64,000 nt of DNA from Turbatrix aceti (Eukaryota; Nematoda; Chromadorea; Rhabditida; Panagrolaimidae). Numbering within the stretch: position 1 is the stretch's first letter; each line of letters begins with the position of its first letter. The stretch spans positions 3,872,739 through 3,936,738 of the forward strand of contig OZ017767.1 in NCBI GenBank assembly GCA_963969345.1, written 5' to 3'. A program made the translations under genes and the position numbers. The notes under the pieces were generated by a model, which did not search any database, had not been told where the DNA came from, and worked only from the letters and a program-made list of their open reading frames with translations. Shown one piece after another: positions 23,665-33,596 of the stretch.

Positions 23665-26255
23665 TCACCGAACAACCACGTGTAAATTGACGCCATCGAG
23701 GGGGCGCATGATGACAGCGTTGACTCTGTTGAGCAGGGGATCTTCGGAGTTTGCGTGCATCTCGAGTCGGAATTTGAGGATCAGCTCGGCGATCGTCAAC
23801 TTGTACTCCATCTCGGCGAATCGCATGCCGGCGCAGTTGCGGGGGCCGAGGCCGAAGGGCAGCCAGGTGAGGGGATCGAACTTCTTGCCTTCCGTGAATC
23901 GCTCAGGATCAAATTTGAAGGCATCCGGCCAGATGTTTTCGTCCCAGTGGATGGCGTGGATCGGAACGTTCACGTTGACTCCGGGCACGAAGTGATATCC
24001 GTCGATGATCGTCTCCTGGACGCAGCGGCGTGCCATGAAGAAGACGACGGGCGGCCTCACGCGGAGGGACTCGTGGTAGACGGCGTTGAGGTAGTCCAGC
24101 TTCATGACGGTCGCGTGGTCGACTTCGCCGCCGTCGCCGAACGCTGCGCTGAGCTCGGCGTGGAGCTTTTCCTGGACTTCAGGGTGCTTGGCGAGCAGCC
24201 AGGAAGTGTACGCCAGCGCTGTGCTCGTCGTTTCATAGCCGGCCAGCAGGAACGCGTAGCAGTTGGAGACGATCGTGTCTATGTGCAACGGGGGCTTCTG
24301 CAAAATTTTTAAATTTTATTTTTAAATTTAAACTTGAAAAAAAAACTTTTGATGTCAGTTAAAACTGACATCAAAAGTTTTTTTTTCAAGTTTTTAACGG
24401 TTACCAAAAGTTGGCTTACATTATCGTTCTTCTGCCGGATGTGGTCCTGCTGTAACATGAGCTGGATCAGATCCACAGGCCTGTTTTCGTCATAATTGTC
24501 GATTCGGTCCTGGATGACCTTTTCCAAGCGCTTGGCAATCTCGATCTGCACTTTCTCAATCTTGCTGAACGGCTTCATGATGAGTGCCACAGGCGGCGCC
24601 ACCACTGAAAGAACAAGAACATTAATCATCCAAAAAGAACGAATAAAAAAATCGAAGCCGTACAAGCCATGAGGATCATCCAGGAGTTATTGATGCTGAG
24701 TTCGGCGAACAGCTCGCGGCAGTTGACGTAGAAGGCGTCGCTGCGGTCGTTGAGGGAGTCAGCCTGAACGCCAAAGGCCGTTCGCCCGATGACGTCGAGG
24801 GTTAATGCCTGGAACTCACTGCAATATGAATGTGAGCGTTGTGGTTGGATATGCATGAAAAAAAACAGACGTGTAGATATCAAAACAATCGTGAACCGCT
24901 GCCTTGGCTTTGAGCACGTCCATAAAGGTGGAGACACGCTCGTGAATAATGGGATTCATCTGAAATTGTTCTGCATTTACTGTCAAGGGACTGGAGTGAG
25001 ACAAGACTTACAAGCCGCATTTTGCCTGACGTGAAGGTCGGAGACACGACCTGTCGGATCTGCTTCCAACCGTAACCCCGAGGCGTCATCCGGGTTACCT
25101 GGAGAAGGCTTTCGCCCATTGGATACGAATTCACCGCCACAGATTCCTAAAAAAAACCAAGTTCCATCGAAAGTGCGATCAGTATGTTGACCACCTCTCG
25201 ATCGGTAAAGTTGCTGAACTGCTTGATGAAAACCTCCCGGATGAGTTCCAGATTTGTGGTGACTACTGCAAAGTAAGCTCCCATGTACCACCTGAAAGAT
25301 TTTACGTGTCCACGTGCCAAGTTTCCCTTTTATGGCTTCTTTTCCCTTTTAGAATCCAAAATGTATGCCTCAATGGTGTCACTCATTTTTTTCTTCCGGA
25401 GTCATAAAACTTTCATGGGGGGTCAAAAAAGTTGACAAGATCGAAGAACACTTATAGCACGTAGCGTAGCGTTCATTAGTCATTCAAGCCCCGATCTTTG
25501 TATTGTGGTGCTTTGAGTCACGATATTTTACCGAAAACGATCAAAAAGAGTTTCCTCTTTTTGAACTCTTAAAGGGCATTGTTGAACTCTTAAAGGAGTT
25601 CAACAATGTCTAAGTTTGAACATTTTTTGTAGGTTCCGATAACATCAGCTGTGCTGTCAACAAACTTGACTAAAAATGCCGGTTTTAACTATTTTGTACT
25701 TTTTGTAACAAAAAACTACATTTAACCGTAATTTGAGTCCAAAATCTAATGCAGTCATTTTTTGTCGTGTTTCTGCGTGTAAGAAAAATTTTAGAAGACA
25801 GCGTAATAAAATATCTAACTTTGTATGCCTTTCGACTTTTTTTTGTGACGTGGAGGTGATAATCTGGCCGCTCCAAAGAGAGACATGACAGTTCAACGGG
25901 GTCTCATTCTTCGAATGCATTCCGCTTTGTCCTGCCTGCCTGCACAAAGCACGACCATTCATTTACTCACCCGAATGTATTTCCATATTCCTGAAGGTAG
26001 TCAATGACTAGGTAAGGCTCATGATGGACGCCGTGCTTGGACACATCGCAAATGATGTCCCAGATGTTTCCCGCAAAAAAGTTTACCGGCGGGCCTTCGA
26101 ATCCCAGTTGTTTTCTGAGCTTGAGGTACTGTACGCGGCGGCTGAAACAAAAACAAATTGGTCAGAGGCCAAAGCCTCGTGCGGATTTCCTACATGATCG
26201 CGTAGATGAAGAGCGCAATGAGCGAGGTGACCAGTAACGAGGTGAGTAGACCCAT
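23665..26255 (-). CDS. Cytochrome P450, microsomal type
   Basis: Eight exons (26255-26194, 26141-25971, 25291-25195, 25146-25012, 24959-24871, 24818-24664, 24604-24420, 24297-23665) with consistent phases give 508 residues. The N terminus is a single hydrophobic anchor ([20 protein letters not shown]) as in ER-bound P450s, followed by a Pro/Gly hinge (FEGPPVNFF). The I helix has AGYETTS (317-323), the K helix ESLR (374-377), the PERF-type motif is DPERF (428-432), and the heme loop [10 protein letters not shown] supplies thiolate Cys453. These residues are all intact, so an active monooxygenase using NADPH-P450 reductase is expected. The FGLGPRNC loop and helix K region resemble the CYP3 clan (CYP3/CYP13/CYP6-like); substrate unknown. 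Intron 2 (679 bp) and intron 7 carry perfect hairpins. Confidence 0.95.
24331..24392. repeat. Perfect inverted repeat, 30-bp arms, 2-bp loop
   Basis: Within P450 intron 7. The left arm (24331-24360) starts AACTTG, has nine A, then CTTTTGATGTCAGTT; the right arm (24363-24392) is its exact reverse complement, and the loop is AA. No mismatch over 60 paired bases. Confidence 0.95.
25577..25608. repeat. Perfect hairpin, 13-bp arms, 6-nt loop
   Basis: CATTGTTGAACTC (25577-25589) and GAGTTCAACAATG (25596-25608) flank TTAAAG in P450 intron 2. Confidence 0.9.
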
Positions 26256-26270
26256 GTTTCTGTAAGAGAA
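26256..26270 (-). promoter_or_regulatory. Lone splice acceptor before the P450 start
   Basis: On the minus strand TTCTCTTACAG is followed by AAAC and the ATG. The acceptor lies 4 nt before the start codon, a typical position for spliced-leader addition. Confidence 0.5.
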
Positions 26271-26320
26271 CAAAGAAAATGGTCGGGTTGACAATGACTC
26301 AAAGATTGCACGCCGACTCC

Positions 26321-26327
26321 ATTTATA
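26321..26327 (-). promoter_or_regulatory. Candidate TATA box for the P450 gene
   Basis: TATAAAT on the minus strand, about 66 bp upstream of the start codon and upstream of the possible leader acceptor. Confidence 0.45.
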
Positions 26328-27543
26328 GCCAGCGACGCATCAAGCCTGATGTGTACAGATAATCAGCGACTGGCCGATAACGCGTTCACTGTAACTAGAG
26401 TCTAGTCCGGGTGGGTGAAGGGTCGCCAAACTGATTGGGGCATGTTCTATGGATGTTGTTTGCAGGAATCACGCGCCTCGGGAATTCCATTGATGTTCTA
26501 TTTTTACGTGGAAAACTCCATTTTGAAGACTTCATTGTAGTTTCGTTTCGTGAATTGTCAAAGTTTAAAAACAATTTTTGAATTGTTTTCCTGGAGGAAA
26601 CACTCTCTCCGCGAGCTCACTTCCTGGCGCCGGTCACCCCCATTGCACCGCATCAACCATTCTGAATTCACGTCACCCCTTGGGAAGCGATTGTCTAAGT
26701 TTAACTTCCCGTTGTCACTGGTTTGGGACCTAGCGACGAGACAAAGCCGTTTGTTGCCCGGGTGATCTCCTGACAACCGATGGAACACCTCCAAGTCGCA
26801 ACAATGCACCCCCTCAGCCGGAGAGGGGTGACCCGAATTCATGGCCGCACTTTAAAAAAATAAGGAAGTGGCTGACATCGAGTCGGATACACAGTTCTTT
26901 GTTTTTTGATGACTGCGACATGCGAACACGCCTCGTTCGTTGCTCCTGTAATTATGCCTTGGTGTCCTGTTTTACGAGAACACCGCTCCCTTTATGGCCT
27001 CGATGGCAGGCATGCTGGCATTCGGAGTCATGAAGCTGTCGGACCGACAACGGCAGTTGGTCGGCTAGGAATCTGACGAATTTGACTCGTCCGTGTCGAA
27101 ATTGCATTTTGCAGCTTTGTTTGCTTTCTTTCTTTGGCATTGGGTGCTTTTCCGTGAACCCCCGATGACACCTCACTTTAATCTGTACGCCCGTGGTCGA
27201 GAGGTTCGTTGTCCATACGCCACGAGCCCCCGCCCTGGCTGGCAGGGGCTCACCTGTGAAATATTAATCGCACCGCTAATACCTGCCTTGGTGTGGCCGC
27301 AGGGCTGTCAAACGAGCCATGGTTTTTTCTTGCTCAAAAAACACTCGACCAAGCCCGAGCGAAGAAGGAGGTCCTCGGTAAACAGCCCAAAAATCCAATC
27401 ACCACCACGTGCTCTGTTTACTGACTGTCCAGGCGGATGGCGTTTCTCGAATGCGTGCCGCGGAGTGTTGACAGATTTCGATTTGGGATTAGCCAAGTGT
27501 CGTTTGTTGCAGTGTAGACAGTGCCTGCTTTCCTCTAGACAAG
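26328..27543. other. Divergent intergenic region, P450 / globin
   Basis: No gene recognised; presumably promoter DNA for both neighbours. A lone acceptor (TCCTCTAG, ending 27538) precedes the globin start codon by 5 nt. Confidence 0.5.
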
Positions 27544-28799
27544 ATGATGCGAATCAAAGAAGCCATCCAGCGCAAGCGACTTATCCAGCGCCTCAACGAT
27601 GACTACGCCATCCAACCACTTTCAGACGATTTGCGTAAGTCGATCTTTTTTGTAACTTTATTCACCTGAACCTTTACAGTGCACTACGTGGAATGGCCCT
27701 CAAAACAGGTAACCCGGGATGCGTACAACGCGAATATTTCTGATTGCAATGAAGAAGACCTCGAAAAACACCGTCTCGACAACCTCAGAAGCTTCGTCAA
27801 GGAGCTGAACGCCCGTATGTCCTACCCACAGGTGCGGTGATTTTTTGCAAGTTCTGGCGAGTCGAAACGGGTTGAGCGTACTCGTTCTGATCTTTAACAG
27901 AGTCAATGAACCGTAAAGTGAACGATTACCTTTTCAGCAGCGTGCCTTGCGTGTGACGTGGAAAAGACTCTGCGAAGCACCCAAGACTTCTGGCAGAGGC
28001 AACCTTCATTTAATGGAAAAGGTGATTCTGCCTCCGTCTCGATAAATGCATGAACGCTCGAAGGTTTTAGATCATGGATAAACTGCAAGACGAACACCCG
28101 CAGATGATCCGGGTCTTTTACCGCAGCGCCTTTCTCAAGTGCATCGAAGACCGACGCCGTCGGTGCACGACTAAGAGCATTGCGACAAAGCGCGACCACG
28201 CTCATCTAATTATCGATTTCATCGACAACGTGCTCAACATAATGTTCGACGAGCCCATCTCGAAGCCTGTCTTCGACCCTATTTCACTCGCCGTCATCCA
28301 CAGCCATCTCGCGCCACTCGGCTTCAACCGGGAAATCTGGATCAAAATGGGCGAGATTTTTGCAGAAACCATGTTCACGCTCGACATCATCCGGGGATAC
28401 CCGCATGCTGCCAGCGCTTGGTCTATGTTTTCCGTCGTTTTCACAGAGAAGCTCTACGAGTACAGCAAGCCACAGAGAGAATCCACTACCAGCAGACACA
28501 ATTCATTCTCGCCGAGTTCGTCAACGGTTGGCCAGAACTTCTGTTTGCCCCCGACCCCTCATCCCACCCATCGGAGTCTGGAAAACGTGAATTCAGAACC
28601 AGAAGACGTCTTCGAAAGCCCTCGGGCCAGCGTTGCTCCGCCGAATACTCTGAGGAGGCGTTCAAGTTGTTCGAGTATCGGCACGGCACGCCGTCTGCTG
28701 CCAATGTGCATCAAAGATGGCTCACCCTCGCTAAGTGCCATGGACGCGTGCCCACACCTTCGAACGACAGGAAAGTTGTTGCCCCGAATTCCGCTGTAA
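27544..28799 (+). CDS. Globin-domain protein with Ser-rich tail
   Basis: Four exons (27544-27634, 27680-27831, 27938-28021, 28071-28799) give 351 residues. After about 81 basic/acidic N-terminal residues a globin fold spans roughly 82-245: an A helix with RVTWKRL, a B-C region with HPQMIRVFYRSAF, an E-helix region RDHAHLIIDFIDNV, and VIHSHLAPLGFNREIW with the candidate proximal histidine His186 (or 188), then GHI helices ending SMFSVVFTEKLYEY. This spacing is that of nematode globin-like (glb) proteins. The C-terminal ~105 residues are Ser/Pro-rich and probably disordered. Heme binding and function are unproven. The TAA stop sits inside GTAAGT, and an acceptor-like CTGTCAG follows 51 nt later, so an alternative C terminus is possible. 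The stop is 112 bp from the convergent channel gene's stop. Confidence 0.8.
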
Positions 28800-28911
28800 G
28801 TCAGAGACCCTGTGGTTATTGTTTTTCCGCCTTCGCTCAACTGTCAGCAACGAAATGTTTATCGAACCCGTAAGAGCTTGGTGGCTGGAAGAAGTTTTGG
28901 AGCGGGGGCCG

Positions 28912-31551
28912 TCAAGGGCCTTCCTGCGACTTGGCTGTGTAGTACATCCAGTAGGCAAAGTTGAGCAGAGCGAACGAAATAGGAAACAGCTTGCGGCAGA
29001 ATCTGAATTTAATGAATCAAGTGCTGTAAAATTGCTACCCGGCTACACAGAAACTCACAAATCAAGGTCTTCGCCGGTCCAGACGTCAAAGAGCTTTGGC
29101 GCCTGACGACGCATACGGACGGATCTTCGCATCCACTGGACAGCCTTTGCGCTGGATCGAAGCTTCAGGAAGGCGGCATTGGGCTTGTCGGGGTCATTGG
29201 TGTCGGGGTGCTCGATGCAGGGCGAGTCGGGGTCCTCTGTCTCGGGGCTGATGTTGCAGGAGGGCGGCCCCGGCTGCGGGCACTCGACAAACGTCGTCTC
29301 AGCCCCCATCTTTGACCACATGCTGTTGTGCCAATCTCCGCCAGGTGAGTCGCGGCGTTTCAACCGGTGTCGCTAAAGACGCAGGGGTAAGATATGTGAA
29401 ATTTGATACCCTTGCGTTCCGATCTGTTCCGCTTGTCTGACAAGAGGCATATCAAAATTTCGCCCTTGTTGTAATTTTTGTTTCACGACGTATTTGTTCG
29501 ATAAATGTCATAAAGAAGTTGTAAACAAAAAATCAGGTTCCAACTTAATCCCCAAAAGCTTTCCAACATTTTTCGAAGTGAAAACCTACAGAATTTTTAT
29601 CAGCAGCCCCGAACGTTTTCTCGAAAGTTCGCCGGGCAAAGGTGTCCTCGCTTTCCTCGGAAGGCGACTTGAACTTCTTCTGCGACGGGCTGATCGGTTT
29701 TTCGAGTGCTCCGAGCAGCGCGAGCTCGACGATGGACATGAAGATGAAGCCGACGCACCCGAACATGAAAAAGTCGATGCCTTTCACGTACGACACCTTC
29801 GGCAGCGAGCGGGCGACGTTGCTGTACTGCAGCGTGAGGGCCATGAGCGAGCTGACACCGAGCGTGACTCGAGCCGGCAGACTCTTTCGATCCAGCCAAA
29901 AAGAAATGAACGCGATGAGCACCATACAGTAGGTCGGCAGGTAGATCTGGAGGATATAGAAGCCGTACGACCTGCGGAAGTAGAGCTTGATGTTGAGCTG
30001 GTCCCAGACACCCGCCGGATAGTTAAAAGTGGCTTTTTCGTGCGTGTAATGCGTCATTCGGAAGTCTGGCAGGTTTATGTTGCCTATGATCTCGACCGGC
30101 TCGCCCTGCCGCTTCCAATGCAACCGCACCTTGCCTACGTTGAACGAGTAACTCTCGAAGACTGTTGTGCATTCTACCCTGTCCATTGGAAACTGCAAAG
30201 AGCTTTTGAACACGCAATCAAAATGAAAAAAACCAACCGAAGTGAAATCCATGTCGCACGGTGACTCGACGACCACTCTAAAACATGAGTTTAAAAATAT
30301 CAGCATCACGTGCCAACAGGAAACTAACCGGTAGTTCATCCAGACAGTGCCATTGGGAAAAATGGCGAGAAAAATGTTGGGAGTAGGGGAGCTATGCGTA
30401 CTGGATGCTTTCGAATTCACCTGAAATTGTTTCCTTCCGGGCTGCCTGCGAGTAACTGGTAGACGACTTACAAGACACACATTTGGCAACCAGAGACTGT
30501 CTACCATGCGATACGAAAGCGAGAGATTCTTGATGCAATCTGCGCCTTCCATGTTCTGTAAACAGTTAATTTCTTGTCTTACTGTAGCTCTTTGCTTGCC
30601 GATAATATTTTGAAAACAAATAAATGTTTGCAAAGAATTGGTCAATAATCACAACAAAGCAAAAATAAAACTCTTATGCGTTTATAATTGATGCCATCAT
30701 TTTAAAAGTATGCGCCCCATAAAAAAGACACTTGACCAATTTTTGGAAAGCCCTAAGAAGCTTTCTTTGTGACATCCGACAAAGTTTTTTTTCAATTCAT
30801 GCATTTTTGGCTAGGCCATAAATAAAAATAAGATGATGCGTGTAGTAACACGATATTCGGCAATGCATTACGACCAATAACTTTTTTAGGTATAAATGAA
30901 ACACATGTCCCTGATGTGCATAACTCGTATTTTGACTTTAAAAAAAGTTGAAACTTGGTCTGTTCAAATCTGCAATAGAAAAAAAACATTTGACTAACCT
31001 CAAAGTTGAGTCCCGGATCGTGCCAAATCTGCGAAAAGAGAATATCCATCTTGGAAGAGCCGTAGAGCTCTGAAATCTCGGAGACCTTTTGGATGAGCAG
31101 TTCGACGTCGACATCGACGCCGTTGTTGTCGGGGACGAGATTCCGGTCGTAGCGGGTAAGAATCTCGGTAAGAATACGGGTCGCAGCCTTCTCGGCCTGG
31201 CCGAGGTTGCATCGACCGTCGTTGTAGACTCGCAGGTCATCAAGAGGCGACCTGGTCGTCGTCGGCGGTTCACACCTGCCCGAAATCGATTTCTCGTACC
31301 CCGACCGACACTCACACGTGTAGTTTGCCGGTCCCCAGCGCTTGCAGAACGAAGCACGCAGATCGCACTCGTCTTGGCACGCTGAAACAAATTTTGTGAA
31401 AACAATACTGATTATGACTGACCAACATACCTCCAATGGAATTGTGCCACGACGGATCGCGGCCAGCCGGCTCGGCGGCGACAGCGGTAACGGTGACAGA
31501 AAACAGGATAAAAAGACAAAACACGCTGCCGGCACGACAGCCGACGATCAT
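28912..31551 (-). CDS. Cys-loop ligand-gated anion channel subunit with N-terminal EGF-like module
   Basis: Eight exons (31551-31431, 31381-30999, 30555-30472, 30420-30329, 30277-30238, 30192-29590, 29372-29059, 29002-28912) give 575 residues in consistent phase. A signal peptide (about 1-26) is followed by six cysteines at 42, 46, 53, 63, 65 and 76 with TCECRSGY, an EGF-like pattern. The ligand-binding domain contains the Cys-loop Cys234-Cys248 with exactly 13 residues between, including FPMD. TM1 is about 315-340; TM2 opens with PARVTLG (346-352), the PAR motif of anion-selective channels; TM3 about 378-401; a long intracellular loop; TM4 in the last 25 residues. It therefore resembles GABA/glycine/amine/acetylcholine-gated chloride channels of invertebrates. 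Ligand unknown. The start was chosen at the ATG immediately preceding the hydrophobic signal; another in-frame ATG lies 10 codons upstream. Confidence 0.9.
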
Positions 31552-33596
31552 CGAAGGTCGGAGATGGTCATCGCGTAGCATTGAGGTCGCTGACGGATAC
31601 CGACGCGTCGATTGAACCACGCCTGTCCCGCCAGCATGGAATGGAGGCTGCCCGGGTGAGCGCCGCGAAAATTGGACTCCTCGACGGAAGCTGCGAAGAA
31701 CGAGGCCCGCTTATCCCTGAAAGGGCGACACTTTAGCGATGCTCTCCTGCTGGCTGCACCTGGGCCGGTGCTATCGGGCCAAGAAAAACAAAAAAAGACC
31801 CAAAAACAACACGAAATCACGGGAGAGTGTCAACTGCGGGAGCCAATGCATCAAAAGTCGTCAAATCCACCCGGCAGGTGTGACAGCCCAGGCGATTTTT
31901 TTCTGGGTTTACGGTAAAGTTGATATCTATGTACACAATGACGCCGTCAATGTGAATTGGCCGCTTTGGCCTGGAAGAGCCGTGGGATATGAAAGAATAA
32001 CGAAACAAGTTGTCGGCGGCGGCGGCGGTTGCGATGTTTGTTCTGGCGCACGCGCGCACCCGTCAGTGATGACAACTGTCGCCGCTGCCGTCTTCATCAT
32101 CGAGGCGTATAGGGCCCCACCGATGATGATGATGATGGCGGTGGTGGTGGTGATGGCGGCACACGCCACTCACTCACCCGTCGGTCTCAGCGTCATCCCC
32201 CCACTCCCGTCCTGCCAGCCTCCCCCTCCGTGATCGCCGGTGCTCAGCTGGTGTCTGGAATAGTTTACTTTGGGTCGGTCAGGGCTTCGTGTAAACACCA
32301 AAAATGGCATCTAAACATCAGTTTGGGAACAGAGAACGGCATTTTTTGGATAAAAAAAGGAAGGGAAAAAAGATCGGCACCGGTCAGCACAAGAAAAAAC
32401 GTCTTACGTTGATCGAAAAGTTTACCCCAGCATTTCAGAGCCTCATACCTCATCGAGAGGGTTGACATTGCATTGAAGCCTCTGACAGGTACAAAAACAG
32501 TTCACCTGCAGCAGACTGACACTCACAACAGACACCTGCAAGGCACAGACCGCCGCAAGCACGCGTGCTATGCTGGTCGACGATTGAGCCGACCGCAAGC
32601 CGTCCTGCTAGCCCAAGCGAAAGAGCTAGCAGGCCTTGCGAGTTGCGATCACCTCGGGAATGAATATAAAGGAAAAAAACAATCGAAATTCAAGAGAGCA
32701 ACTTGGCCGCCGACCGCAGAGCACCAAGAGGTGCATTCCAATTGTTCTCGCAGCCCTCGTTCGCTCGAGAGTGCCGTTGTTTTCAAAAAAAAAGAGACAA
32801 AATCTCACAAAAAAATAAACATTTTTTTGACAGAGCAAAAAAAATTGATAAGATTAGTTCACAAAAGTTAGATTAAAAATTGTAAAATTTCTTCTTCTTT
32901 TTTTGCACAAAATAAACATTTCAGGAAAGATTAGCGTCCTTGAGCGCCTGCTGCACTCCAAATGCCGGGAAAAAAGTGCCAAGGTGTTTTGGAACGCAGG
33001 ATTACACGGATGCGCCGGTCATGGGACTACGAAGCGACGGCAGGCGAGTTTGGCTGTCCTTAGAGTTGTGGTCTGGTTCCGGGGAACAAAGGTGGACAAT
33101 CCGGGCAGAACGCAGAACAATCGGGAGTCCGGCACGCAATCAAAGACAGCGTGCTGCCGCAGTTGGCCCCGGCCAGTAAACGACCTTTAAAAATGTTTCC
33201 CTCAGTTTCGAAAAACATCATTTGTAGTGCATGCTTTTGAAAATCCTATCCAGTCACATGTTTTTTATGGGATGAAACATAAAAAACACATTTTGTGCAA
33301 AAGGAAATGCAAAAATATTTGTCTAGTCGAAATTCATTTTGTAAATTAGCGGTTATCATTTCAAACGACAAAAAATTAGCACTTTCTCCCAATTTGGTAC
33401 AACAGACTGCAAAGCAACGTATTATAAAAACACCCAAAATTACCACCTTCCAAACAAACGCGTGCTGTCTGAGTCATTTACTTTCTGCTTGGACTGATAT
33501 CGCATGGCGTCATCCGGGCGGGTGAATGAATACAGTGTGCACATGGGAGTCAACAACGGTGGATGCCAAAAAAACACATCGACAAAGCCGAGAAGC
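31552..33596. other. Intergenic region with simple repeats
   Basis: Contains GATGATG and GGTGGT-type microsatellites near 32,099-32,160. Open frames lack recognisable domains. It presumably holds the channel promoter and the 3' end of the second globin gene. Confidence 0.5.

Noticed and set aside
28846..29106. Extension of the first globin beyond its stop through the GTAAGT donor
   Set aside because: The next exon would run about 260 nt antisense through two exons of the channel gene; simple termination at 28799 is preferred.
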